The notes below the pieces were generated by a model. It did not search any database. It was not told the origin of the DNA and saw only the letters and a list, made by a program, of their open reading frames with translations. This document shows, one piece after another, positions 16,651 through 25,233 of a stretch of 64,000 nt of DNA (position 1 is the stretch's first letter; every line of letters starts with the position of its first letter). Both the position numbers and the translations under genes were made by a program. Origin of the DNA: a bacterium (GTDB lineage: Bacteria; Planctomycetota; JAFGQW01); contig JAUHXU010000003.1 in assembly GCA_030426805.1 (NCBI GenBank), positions 729,488 to 793,487 on the forward strand. Direction: 5' to 3'.

Positions 16651-17796
16651 ATGAGCCGTGGCATCTTTGCCTTCGTACCGACCGTGCTCGTCGGCGCGTT
16701 TGCGCTCACCGCCGCCGCGCAGACCGACGTGATCGTCAAGCGCGACGGCAGCACGCTGCCCCCGGACCCCAGCCGCGGCCGCCCGGTCGAGGTCAAGCGC
16801 GAGACGGTCAAGGAGGTGACCTACCAGCTCGAGGGCATCCCGGCGCCGTTGCGTCTCTCGTCGGCGCAGATCCGGACGATCCGCTACGCGAAACAGCCCC
16901 AGGCGTACCGGGATGCGGAAGCCGCGTTCGCTCAAGGTGACTTCGAGACCGCGATCCCGGCCTACCAGGCGGCGCTCGACAAGGCGTCGCGATACAAGTG
17001 GGTCGACCAGTATGCGCGCTATCGCCTCGGCCAGTCGCTGGCGAACCTCGGCGACAACGCCGGCGCCGCGAAGTGGTACCGCGAGTTGCTCGACAAGGTG
17101 CCGAACACGCGTTTCCTCGCGCCGGCATGGCTCGGCATCCTCCGCGCCGAGGCCGCCGGCGGCAAGAAGAACGACGCGGCGTTCAAGAAGTCCGCGAAGG
17201 CGTTCACCGCGGCGATCGAGGAGCACGGCCTCGGCAAGAGCTGGGGCTACGAGATCGACTATCTCGAGTTGCTGATGATGCAGGCCCGCGGCGACTCGGG
17301 CGTGACCGAGGCGGCTCGGACGCTGACCAACCGCGCCAAGGACGACAACCCGAGCGTCGCGAAGCGTGCGCAGATTCTCGTCGGCCTGAGTCTGCTCGAC
17401 GCGGGCAACCTCACGGAGGCGAGGAAGTTCTTCGAAGCCGTGCTCGAGACGGCCACGCAGGAGCAATACGGCGTGCGCGCATCCGCCTACGCCGGTCTCG
17501 GCGAGTGCATCTTCAAGGGCGGCGAGGACAAGCAGACGTCCCACCTGCCCGAGGCGCGCGACCTCTTTCTCCGCTCGATCGTGATCGCCGATCGCCACCC
17601 CGAAGAGGTCGACCGGGCCGTCGTGGGGCGTGCGCTCTTTCACGCCGGTCGCTGCTTCGCGCTTCTCAAGCGCGACGAGAAGGAGAAGGCGAACAACGCG
17701 ACGCGGCACGCGCGGCGCCTGTTCCAGGAGGTCGAGCGGCGTTTCCCGGGCACGAAGCTCGCGCAGCAGGCGCTCGAAGAGCGACGCAAGCTCTGA
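16651..17796 (+). CDS. Exported TPR-repeat protein
   Basis: This 381-residue protein begins at ATG 16651, ten bases after GGGAG. A signal peptide of about 23 residues ends in TAAAQ. The mature N-terminus carries TDVIVKRDGSTLPPDPSRGR and a stretch ending RTIRYAKQP, the short beta unit also seen in other exported proteins of this genome. From about residue 88 on, tandem TPR units are visible (AYRDAEAAFAQGDFETAIPA, YRLGQSLANLGDNAGAAKWY, QILVGLSLLDAGNLTEARKF). TPR proteins act as scaffolds; the partner is unknown. It is a single-gene unit bounded by a strong promoter and a strong terminator. Confidence 0.82.
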   Translation: MSRGIFAFVPTVLVGAFALTAAAQTDVIVKRDGSTLPPDPSRGRPVEVKRETVKEVTYQLEGIPAPLRLSSAQIRTIRYAKQPQAYRDAEAAFAQGDFETAIPAYQAALDKASRYKWVDQYARYRLGQSLANLGDNAGAAKWYRELLDKVPNTRFLAPAWLGILRAEAAGGKKNDAAFKKSAKAFTAAIEEHGLGKSWGYEIDYLELLMMQARGDSGVTEAARTLTNRAKDDNPSVAKRAQILVGLSLLDAGNLTEARKFFEAVLETATQEQYGVRASAYAGLGECIFKGGEDKQTSHLPEARDLFLRSIVIADRHPEEVDRAVVGRALFHAGRCFALLKRDEKEKANNATRHARRLFQEVERRFPGTKLAQQALEERRKL

Positions 17797-17816
17797 TCCG
17801 CGGATGACCGCGGCCG

Positions 17817-17855
17817 AACGGGGCGTGTCATGCTCGGCGTGACACGCCCCGTTTT
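17817..17855 (+). terminator. Strong intrinsic terminator
   Basis: Arms AACGGGGCGTGTCA (17817-17830) and TGACACGCCCCGTT (17840-17853) are perfect complements over 14 bases, with a nine-base loop and a short T-run. It ends the TPR gene. Confidence 0.88.
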
Positions 17856-17945
17856 CGTTCGAAATCGGAGAAGTCAGGGCTAACCAAACCGACTCGGCGA
17901 CGACATCAAGACCGCGCACCCCGGTCCCCGTCCCGTCGAAAGCCC

Positions 17946-18557
17946 ATGAACGTCCGCGTGCCCTCCCCCGCCGCCGGCGACGCAGCGCTGATCGCGCGCG
18001 CCCGGCGCGGTGACCCGACCGCATTCGAAGCGTTGCTGCGTCGATACCGCGGCGACGTCGTCGCCCAGCTGCTTCGCATCGTCGACCCGATTACCGCAGA
18101 GGAGCTGCGGCACGAGGTCGCGATCCGCGCATTCCTCGGCCTCGCGACGCTGCGACGCTCGGACCGTGTCCGGTCGTGGTTGATCCGGATCGCGCACTAC
18201 GTCGCGGTCGACTGGATCCGCGAACGAGTCGGGCGACGCGACGACCCAGACATCGACCCGATGACGCTCGCGGCGGCGACGCCGGCTCGGGCGACGCGCG
18301 CGCCCGGCGAACACGAGTTGCCGCGCATCGTCGAGCGCATCGCTCGCCTGCGCACCCGCCCGGCCACCGTGCTCTTGCTCCGAGGCCTCGAGGGCAAGTC
18401 CTACCGCGAGATCGCAGGCTTGCTGTCGATGAGCCTGCCCTCGGTGAAGACCGATCTCTACCGCGCTCGCCGTACGCTGCGCGACCAGCTGGCGCGTCGT
18501 TGCGACGGCGTCGAACCGCACGTGGGCGGGCGCACCACGCGAAAGGAACGATCATGA
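17946..18557 (+). CDS. ECF-family RNA polymerase sigma factor
   Basis: This 203-residue protein has region 2 at about 20-90 (DPTAFEALLRRYRGDVVAQL, then AEELRHEVAIRAFLGLATL) and region 4 at about 130-182. The latter holds LRGLEGKSYREIAGLLSMSL and PSVKTDLYRARRTLRDQLAR, the -35-reading helix-turn-helix. It is a standard ECF sigma with a short basic tail. Its stop overlaps the ATG of the next gene as ATGA, so the sigma and the exported TPR-like protein are made together. No anti-sigma is next to it, which is unusual for an ECF factor, unless the neighbour acts as one. Confidence 0.88.
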   Translation: MNVRVPSPAAGDAALIARARRGDPTAFEALLRRYRGDVVAQLLRIVDPITAEELRHEVAIRAFLGLATLRRSDRVRSWLIRIAHYVAVDWIRERVGRRDDPDIDPMTLAAATPARATRAPGEHELPRIVERIARLRTRPATVLLLRGLEGKSYREIAGLLSMSLPSVKTDLYRARRTLRDQLARRCDGVEPHVGGRTTRKERS

Positions 18558-19369
18558 ATCTCTCCACCGGACTGTGTGCGACCGCGCTCGCGACCGTCGT
18601 CGCGCTGTCGGCGTCGCTCGGCGCGCAAACGCCGGAGAAGGCGCCGGAGAAGACGCCCGCACGGGCCCCGACGGTCGGGCGCGCCGAGTACGCGGCGGCC
18701 AATGCGCAGCAGAAGACCCTGCGCGGAAAGAAGGGGGTCGCGCGGCGGACCGCGCAGCTCGCGGTCGCCGACGCGTTCGCGAAGATCGCGGACCTCGAGG
18801 GCGTCGGGCCGGACCTCGCCGGGCGGGCGTTGCTCAAGGCGGCGCGCCTGCTCGAACGGGCGAAGGACCGCGAGCGGTCGGTCGCGTGCATCGAACGCGC
18901 GTTGAAGCTCGACGTCACCGCCCGTACGCGGGCCAATGCGCTGAATCTCCGCGGCCACGCGTTTCGGCGCGCCGAGAAGTTCGCGGCGGCGATCGACGAC
19001 TACGGCCTCGTCGCGACGAAGCACACCGACGTCGCGTCGGCGCTCGTCGTCGCGCTGCGGTGGCTCGGGACGTGCAAGGAGCGGATCGGCGACCACGCCG
19101 GCGCCCGCGCGGCGTGGGACGAACGCGCCAAGCGATTCGCACAGCGGACGCGGGTCGTCGTCGAGAGCCGCGACCTGATCGCGTGCAGCTTCCTGCGCGA
19201 GGGCAAGGTCGCGGATGCCCGAGCGGTGCTGGACGCGTGCCGTGCGCAATTCGCCGAGGCCGCGAAGGCACCGGGCAAGCAAGGTCGGTCCGTTCGCCGG
19301 GCGCTCGCGTCGATGCGGATCGTCAAACGCCTCGCCCGCCACGACGCCGAACCCGCGCCGGCCCCGTAG
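18554..19369 (+). CDS. Exported helical-repeat (TPR-like) protein coupled to an ECF sigma
   Basis: This 271-residue protein starts at ATG 18554, which overlaps the sigma stop; AAAGGAACG precedes it. A signal peptide (ending ASLGAQ) removes about 24 residues. The mature protein is Ala, Lys and Arg rich and helical, with TPR-like units such as ARTRANALNLRGHAFRRAEK and ALVVALRWLGTCKERIGDHA. A proline-rich linker (TPEKAPEKTPARAP) follows the signal. No anti-sigma motif is seen. The translational coupling implies that it works with, or is under the control of, the sigma factor. Confidence 0.75.
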   Translation: MNLSTGLCATALATVVALSASLGAQTPEKAPEKTPARAPTVGRAEYAAANAQQKTLRGKKGVARRTAQLAVADAFAKIADLEGVGPDLAGRALLKAARLLERAKDRERSVACIERALKLDVTARTRANALNLRGHAFRRAEKFAAAIDDYGLVATKHTDVASALVVALRWLGTCKERIGDHAGARAAWDERAKRFAQRTRVVVESRDLIACSFLREGKVADARAVLDACRAQFAEAAKAPGKQGRSVRRALASMRIVKRLARHDAEPAPAP

Positions 19370-19506
19370 CCCGATTCGAGACGTGGCCGACGCGCACCCG
19401 GCCACAACCCCGCCCACCGCACGCCGGGCCGGCGAAAAAACGGCCTCGAACCGGGATTTCTTGTAGCCACTCTATAGGCGCGATCGAACGCCCCACCGGA
19501 TTCCTT

Positions 19507-19512
19507 TAGAAT
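19507..19512 (+). promoter_or_regulatory. Possible -10 element TAGAAT upstream of the third ECF sigma
   Basis: TAGAAT lies 63 bases upstream of the proposed GTG start at 19576. The sequence 17 bases upstream (TCGAAC at 19484) matches the -35 consensus poorly, so either an ECF or an activated promoter may be used. Confidence 0.35.
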
Positions 19513-19575
19513 GGCCGTTTAGCGGTGGTTGTCGCCCGAGAGCTGAGGGCGCAGTCATGCGAGGCGGTTCAGCTT

Positions 19576-20160
19576 GTGACCAAGTGGCTCTGGGCAGCCA
19601 AGTTGACACAAGACGAAGGCATCCTAATCCAGCAGGCTCTGGCAGGGGAAGAACTGGCGACCAGAGCGCTGGTGGATCGGTACAGCGGGCAACTCGCCTC
19701 GTACCTGAAGGGTCAGACGGCGGATGATTTCGTCGTCGAGGACCTGACGCAGGAGACGTTCCTGCGGGCCTTCGCCTCGCTCGAGAAGTTCGACGCGAGT
19801 CGTAGTTTCCGCGGGTGGTTGTTCGGCATCGCGAACCACGTGTATGTCGATTACCTGCGGAAACGGCGCGAGAAACCCGCTCAGAGCTTGAGCAACGACG
19901 AGTCGCTGTTGACCCGCATACGGGGCGGGTCGCCGGACGAAGCGGAGCTCGATGAAACGCAAGACAAGCTCTCGTGCCTTCGGGAGGCACTGAGCCAGAT
20001 GAACCCCGAGTATCAGGCGGTGATCTCCGCGCGGTATCTCCAGGAGATGCCGAGGCACGAGATCGCGGACCTCCTCGGGATCAGCGAATACAACGTCAAG
20101 ATGAGGCTCTACCGCGCAAAGAAGGAGCTCGTGGATCGCTACGAGCGCCTTCGGCGGTAG
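19576..20160 (+). CDS. RpoE-like ECF sigma factor
   Basis: From GTG 19576 this gives 194 residues. Region 2 carries VVEDLTQETFLRAFASLEKF and FRGWLFGIANHVYVDYLRKR, matching canonical ECF sigma2. Region 4 carries EYQAVISARYLQEMPRHEIA and LLGISEYNVKMRLYRAKKEL. An upstream GTG at 19525 is in frame but lies so close to the likely transcription start that the shorter product is favoured. Seventeen bases separate it from the FecR/HEAT gene, whose zinc finger makes it the natural anti-sigma partner. Confidence 0.88.
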   Translation: MTKWLWAAKLTQDEGILIQQALAGEELATRALVDRYSGQLASYLKGQTADDFVVEDLTQETFLRAFASLEKFDASRSFRGWLFGIANHVYVDYLRKRREKPAQSLSNDESLLTRIRGGSPDEAELDETQDKLSCLREALSQMNPEYQAVISARYLQEMPRHEIADLLGISEYNVKMRLYRAKKELVDRYERLRR

Positions 20161-20176
20161 GAGGAAACGGGTCACG

Positions 20177-23100
20177 ATGGCTTTCGAGCACGACTGCGAC
20201 ACGATCGAGCGATTGATCGCCGAGCGTTCCGAGCGCACCCTGCGTCCGGACGAGGCGGTCGGTGTCGCTCGTGCAGTGGCGTCGTGCGAGTCGTGCAAGC
20301 GCTTCTACGCGATGCACGACGAGGTCGTCGACCTGTTGCCCGAGACGCGCGTGGACGGCGCGAGCCTCCTGTCGGACGGGTTCACCGATCGGTTGATGGC
20401 GAAGCTCGCGGCACAGCGAGCGGAGACCGTCCCGAATCGGGACGCCGACGAACCGGCCGAATCACGGGACAACATGAGCGGGGCCCGGCGCATCGCGCGA
20501 GTGCCTGATGACGCACCCCCCACCCGCACCACAATCGAATTGCCTGTCACCCCCTCCGTCCGCAAGGACGGACCAGGCACAATTCGCCACATGCCGCGCT
20601 GGCGCGCCGTCGCTGCGGTAGCCGCTGTGCTACTCGCGACGCTGTTCGGGATCCGACTTCTCTCCGAGTCGGGCTCGATCGGTGCGACGACGCGTTGCGG
20701 CAATGTGATGGTGCGCCGGGCCAGCGCTTCTACACCGGCATGGGAGGTCCTTCCGGACAGCCCGACGCTGCGGACCGGCGACGCGGTATACGTCGCGGCC
20801 GACAGCGTCGCCGAATTGCGACTCGCGGACGACGTCACCGTGCAACTCGCGGACGACTGTCTCGCGACGCTGCGGGCCAACGCGATCGAGGTCGCGTGCG
20901 GCACCGCGATCGTGCGGGCAGCCGACGGGCGTGACGCATCGGTGGCGACGCCGTTCGGGCGCGTCACGGCACGCGGCGGTGAGACGGTCGTTCGCGTGGA
21001 TCGGCCGTTCGCGTCGACCGCCAACGGGGCGGCGGGCGGCGAGTTGGTCGCGTGGGTGCGGTCCGGCAGCGCCGCGTGGTCGCGCGAGGGCAGCGCTGCA
21101 GCCGCGACGCTCAATGCGGGCGACGCGCGCGTGGTCGGGAGCCGCGGAGCTGCGACGGCACTGTCGGCGTCGGAGGCCGCACTGCTGGCGGAAGACGTCG
21201 AGCGGATCGGCGCGAACCCGCCGGCGTGGTCGCCGAATCCGGTCGCGGCGCTCGAGGGTAGCCTCGCGCTCGCACTGACCGACCGAACGTATCCGGAAGC
21301 CGTGACCGCGGCGGTGTCGATCGCCGGGCGCCTCGGCTACGCGGACATCGTCGCCAGCGCACCGGACGCGCTCGCCGAACCGAACACGACGTATTCCGCA
21401 GCACTCGCGAGCGCGCTCGTGCGAACCGACACGGCGACGCGCGAGTCGCGCCTCACGCGCCTGCTCGTCGACGGCGACGAGTCGGTGCGCGTCGTCGCCG
21501 CACAAGCGCTCGGCGCGATCGGATCGCCGACGGCGATCGACACCCTCGCGCACACCGCGCGCGACGAACGCAACGATGCCGGCGCACGGCTCGCAGCGAC
21601 GCTCGCCGTCGCGGCACTCGACCGACCCGCGCCCGCCGACGCGGCCACCCTAGCACGCCAGGCGGAGCACGCCGCCGCCATGCGCGCGATCGGCAAGCCG
21701 CGCCCCGGCTTGACCGGCGACCGCGACGCTCTCGCAGCCCTCGCGACCGACGCATCGCGCTCGGCCCTCGATCGCCTCGAAGCCGTCGCCGCCCTCGAGG
21801 CCCTCTGCGACCCGACCACCGAACCGACCCTCATCCGCGCCACCACCGACCCCGACCCCCGCGTCCGCGACGCCGCCACCGCCGCCCTCGGCAACCGCCG
21901 CGTCTTCGAGAGCGAACTCCCGGGTGCCGCACGGGACGCGCTGGTCGCTCGGGTGCACGACCGCTCGGTCGACGAGCACTCGCGTCGGATCGCGATGAAC
22001 GCGCTGGCCAAGCGCGCCTTCAGCAACGCTGAGCTGCTGCCGATCATCCAAGACCGGTCGCTTCCGATCAGCGTCCGCGCAATCGCCGCGCGCGCTTTGG
22101 ACAAGGCGACGATCGACGGCAGCCAGGTCGACTATCTACTCGCTTCCATCGAAGCCGAACGCCCCGCGACGAACGTAACGCCGATCATCACCGGGCTCTT
22201 CAGCCCCGCCACGCCGCGCACCACACTCCTCGACCGCCTCGAAGACCGCGACCCCGCCGTCGTCGAAGCCGCAGCCAAGTTCCTCTCCCGCTCGCTCCGC
22301 AACAAGACACCCTGGACGACCACCGAAGTCGAGCGGCTGAGCGGCGTGCGCTTGCTCGCGTCGTCACGGTTGGCCCGGGATTACTTGCGCTCTACCATCA
22401 GTCGAGTAGCGCCGAAGCGCGCCCTTGACTTGCTCTTGGAAGAGTGGCCGGCACTTGAGGGCCTCGATGAGCGCGCAAGCGTACTGGTTCGACTGCGTCG
22501 ATACGAGGGCGATCGCACGAATCGGTTCTTCCGCACCGTCCTCTCTTCGGATGCCGATGATCTCCTTCGATCCAGCGCAGCTCTGAGTCTAGCAATGCGC
22601 GGCGCCCCGGGACGCGGCGTCGTCGGCGAGATCAGCGCGATATACTCCCGACTCGTGCAGCACGATCGAGTCATGGCATTGGCGGCAACGATGTTCGCCG
22701 CGCGGGCACTACTGCTTATCGAGCCGACACTGGTCGTCGAGGACCTGCGAAGTGTGGTCTTGAGCGGCGGCCCATCTGCCGCCAACGCAGGTCGCCATCT
22801 CGCTTCGGCCCTCCCGGCGCCTGAGCTCACTCGTCTGTTGGTGGACGCTCGGCATTCACGCGATCCCTCGGTTCGCTATCACGTAGCCCGCCTGTTCCAA
22901 GACTTCGGCTTCGATCCGGCAAGTGCCGCAACCATCCGCGACTGGTTCCACACCGAGCTTGACCCGTGGACGCGCGTCCTCTTGGCGAACTCTCTTTCGA
23001 TGATCGACGGCGAGCCCTTGGCCACGGTGCTGCGCGAGTTCGCGGCGAGTAATGCGAATCACGCTCAGCGAAAGCTGGCGGCCCGATGCCAGATCGAGCT

Positions 23101-23596
23101 TTTTGCCGAGCTCGTCGGTGCGGCCGAATCGCGGACGCTGACGCGCCAACAACGCGCCCGCTTGACGGCTGCCCTAAACACGATGGCGGTGCCTGGCCGA
23201 ACCAGCCTAAGGACGCACGGTGTGTCCGAGAACCAATCAGCGTGGCGACACTACTCGGACGTTCGGTCCACGCGGATCCGCCTGCTGCGAGCTGGACTCC
23301 GAAGCACTTGCGGCCGCGCGCGTGCGGCGGCGGCCAACGCAAGCAACGGGACACCGGATGCATCGCTCTTGCCGATTCTCATTCGGCTACTCGATGACGA
23401 GGCATCCCCCGTTCGCGCGGCCGCGCTCGGGGCAGTTGATCGTGTTGCTCCCGGGTTGACCGACGGCTACGACATTTCCGCGACCGGTCCGGCACGGCGC
23501 GCGATGGTTGATCGTGTCCGTGACCGCTTGTCCGGATCGCCCAGCTACGTTTCGCCCGAAACGAGAGCTGTCTCCTTGCTGGACGCACGCAAGTAG
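20177..23596 (+). CDS. Zinc-finger / transmembrane / FecR / HEAT-repeat fusion protein
   Basis: This 1,139-residue protein follows an ECF sigma gene by 17 bases. Residues 5-40 hold His5, Cys7 and CESC (Cys37, Cys40), an anti-sigma zinc-finger pattern (zf-HC2 type). One membrane helix lies at about 141-162. Residues 175-330 are a FecR-like beta domain (LRTGDAVYVAADSVAELRLA, ATLNAGDARVVG). From about 370 to 1110 there are HEAT-like helical repeats, for example DGDESVRVVAAQALGAIGSP, DPDPRVRDAATAALGN and DDEASPVRAAALGAVDRVAP. The likely role is to sense a signal outside through the HEAT region and to release the sigma inside. Codon use from about 22,330 onward (residue 718) is visibly less G/C-biased than before it. 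Confidence 0.8.
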   Translation: MAFEHDCDTIERLIAERSERTLRPDEAVGVARAVASCESCKRFYAMHDEVVDLLPETRVDGASLLSDGFTDRLMAKLAAQRAETVPNRDADEPAESRDNMSGARRIARVPDDAPPTRTTIELPVTPSVRKDGPGTIRHMPRWRAVAAVAAVLLATLFGIRLLSESGSIGATTRCGNVMVRRASASTPAWEVLPDSPTLRTGDAVYVAADSVAELRLADDVTVQLADDCLATLRANAIEVACGTAIVRAADGRDASVATPFGRVTARGGETVVRVDRPFASTANGAAGGELVAWVRSGSAAWSREGSAAAATLNAGDARVVGSRGAATALSASEAALLAEDVERIGANPPAWSPNPVAALEGSLALALTDRTYPEAVTAAVSIAGRLGYADIVASAPDALAEPNTTYSAALASALVRTDTATRESRLTRLLVDGDESVRVVAAQALGAIGSPTAIDTLAHTARDERNDAGARLAATLAVAALDRPAPADAATLARQAEHAAAMRAIGKPRPGLTGDRDALAALATDASRSALDRLEAVAALEALCDPTTEPTLIRATTDPDPRVRDAATAALGNRRVFESELPGAARDALVARVHDRSVDEHSRRIAMNALAKRAFSNAELLPIIQDRSLPISVRAIAARALDKATIDGSQVDYLLASIEAERPATNVTPIITGLFSPATPRTTLLDRLEDRDPAVVEAAAKFLSRSLRNKTPWTTTEVERLSGVRLLASSRLARDYLRSTISRVAPKRALDLLLEEWPALEGLDERASVLVRLRRYEGDRTNRFFRTVLSSDADDLLRSSAALSLAMRGAPGRGVVGEISAIYSRLVQHDRVMALAATMFAARALLLIEPTLVVEDLRSVVLSGGPSAANAGRHLASALPAPELTRLLVDARHSRDPSVRYHVARLFQDFGFDPASAATIRDWFHTELDPWTRVLLANSLSMIDGEPLATVLREFAASNANHAQRKLAARCQIELFAELVGAAESRTLTRQQRARLTAALNTMAVPGRTSLRTHGVSENQSAWRHYSDVRSTRIRLLRAGLRSTCGRARAAAANASNGTPDASLLPILIRLLDDEASPVRAAALGAVDRVAPGLTDGYDISATGPARRAMVDRVRDRLSGSPSYVSPETRAVSLLDARK

Positions 23597-23743
23597 AGAA
23601 GCACCGGCTGGTTGCGCGGCCGTAATCGCGCCACGCGAATTTTTTACCTCAGCCCCCACCCAGCTTCCTGCCGATACACCACCCAGCGATCGGTGCCTGG
23701 AAGCAAGTGGTCGTTCCGCGATCACAACTGGTGAGGGAATCCA

Positions 23744-24094
23744 ATGACTCAGCTTACGAGAGTGCTCGGGGCCGCCGTTGCGGTCGTAGCGCTCATCTGT
23801 ATCCCCGTCGCACCCGTGCTCGGGGCCTGTTCGTCGGGAGGTGTGACGATCTCCGCGCCGTCTTCTGCGTCCGGCAACGACTGCGTACCCGTCTCAGCCA
23901 AGTCCTCGTCCGGTGTCGAGTTGCGTGTCACGGACGCCCGCGGGAACGTCCTCTTCGACTCGACGGAGTCGAATGAGCAAAGCACTCTGGTCGAAGCCGA
24001 GATCTGCCTCGATTCGGACGTCGAGGGGCCGATTGAGGTCGAGGCGACGGACGCGGCGGGCAACGTTACGACGCACACGATCACGATCCAATGA
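23744..24094 (+). CDS. Small exported beta-rich protein
   Basis: This 116-residue protein has a signal peptide (MTQLTRVLGAAVAVVALICI) ending before residue 28. The mature part has three cysteines (ACSSGG, NDCVPV, EICLDS) and looks beta-sandwich-like, ending GPIEVEATDAAGNVTTHTIT as in Ig-like repeats. The ribosome site GTGAGGGAAT lies before ATG 23744. It overlaps the next gene by ATGA, so the two are coupled. The lower third-position GC matches the end of the preceding HEAT gene. Function unknown. Confidence 0.7.
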   Translation: MTQLTRVLGAAVAVVALICIPVAPVLGACSSGGVTISAPSSASGNDCVPVSAKSSSGVELRVTDARGNVLFDSTESNEQSTLVEAEICLDSDVEGPIEVEATDAAGNVTTHTITIQ

Positions 24095-25221
24095 CCCGGT
24101 CGGTGGTCATCGGCGCGGTGGCGGCGATGGTCGTGATGTTTGTCGCGTTGCCGATGCTCGATGAGGAGCCGTCGGCGCCAGCGGTTTTGGAGCCCCATGA
24201 CAACGGTGGGGCTTCTCCCACGTACCGGCCCGAGCCCCCGGATGCCGGGCAGGACGAAGCGACGACGCGCGGCACGGAACGTCGAACCGACCCAACGGGC
24301 GAGGCGGTCACACGAGCGCAACCCGCCCGCTCGCCGTCCACCTCCGGCGACCCGGCGTGGCTCGCCAAGGTACCGTCGATTCACCGGCCCGACGTGCGCG
24401 AGCTGACGATGCTCGCCTGGCGCTGTGCCGCCCGGAGCGAGGACTTCCCGGAGCACGCGATCCTCGCACTCGCCGCACGCATCGGAGCCGATCCGGAGCT
24501 AGGACGCACGCTCGCGCTCGTGCTGCGCGATCACCGAGACGAGCTCGGCCACGCCTACGGACCGCTCGCACAGGCCGGCCGTCGCAGCGGCCAGCCGACG
24601 TTCATCGGCCCGCATCGCGACGCCGTGTTCGCGCAACAGCGGGGTCCGAGTGACGCAACACAACTGCGCACCGCCCTCGCCTCCGACGATGCCGGGCAAC
24701 GCGTGGACGTCATGCGCCGCCTCGACGCAAACGCGCTCACGGACGACCCGGCGCTCCGAGCCCGGCTCGAGTCGATCGTTCGCGACGCGACGAGTGATCC
24801 GCGCCTCCGAAGCGCGACGATGCTGGCACTGTCCCGCATCGCCGACGCACGCACCGAGGGGTTGCTGCTCGACCGCTACGCGGTCGCCGACGCCCCCGAA
24901 CGCGCAGACATCCTCCGCCGCCTCACGCGCTTCCCACCGACGTTGCGCCTGACCCAGACGCTCCTGGACGCCGCGGCCACGCCGGAGTCGCTCGCGATCC
25001 AGCGCTTCGCAGTCTCCGCACTGGCGCGGCACTCGTCGATCGCGGCACGCGATGCCCTCGTTCGGGCACTCGACTCGGCAGACGACGCGACGCGACGCGC
25101 CGCGGTCATCGCACTCCGCACCCGCGTCGACGATCCGGTCGTGCGCGGCGCACTCGAAGTGCGGCGCATCCGAGAGACGACGCCGAACATCCGCTCACGA
25201 ATCGAGCGGATGCTCCGCTGA
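24091..25221 (+). CDS. Membrane-anchored HEAT-repeat protein
   Basis: This 376-residue protein has an N-terminal hydrophobic segment (MTRSVVIGAVAAMVVMFVAL), a low-complexity Pro/Thr/Arg linker to about residue 90, and a helical domain with HEAT-like units (SDPRLRSATMLALSRIADAR, DSADDATRRAAVIALRTRVD). It starts inside the stop of the preceding small exported protein. Like its larger neighbour it probably binds proteins outside the membrane. It ends the sigma / FecR-HEAT / small protein / HEAT gene run and converges on ugd. Confidence 0.75.
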   Translation: MTRSVVIGAVAAMVVMFVALPMLDEEPSAPAVLEPHDNGGASPTYRPEPPDAGQDEATTRGTERRTDPTGEAVTRAQPARSPSTSGDPAWLAKVPSIHRPDVRELTMLAWRCAARSEDFPEHAILALAARIGADPELGRTLALVLRDHRDELGHAYGPLAQAGRRSGQPTFIGPHRDAVFAQQRGPSDATQLRTALASDDAGQRVDVMRRLDANALTDDPALRARLESIVRDATSDPRLRSATMLALSRIADARTEGLLLDRYAVADAPERADILRRLTRFPPTLRLTQTLLDAAATPESLAIQRFAVSALARHSSIAARDALVRALDSADDATRRAAVIALRTRVDDPVVRGALEVRRIRETTPNIRSRIERMLR

Positions 25222-25233
25222 CGGCCGCAGCCG

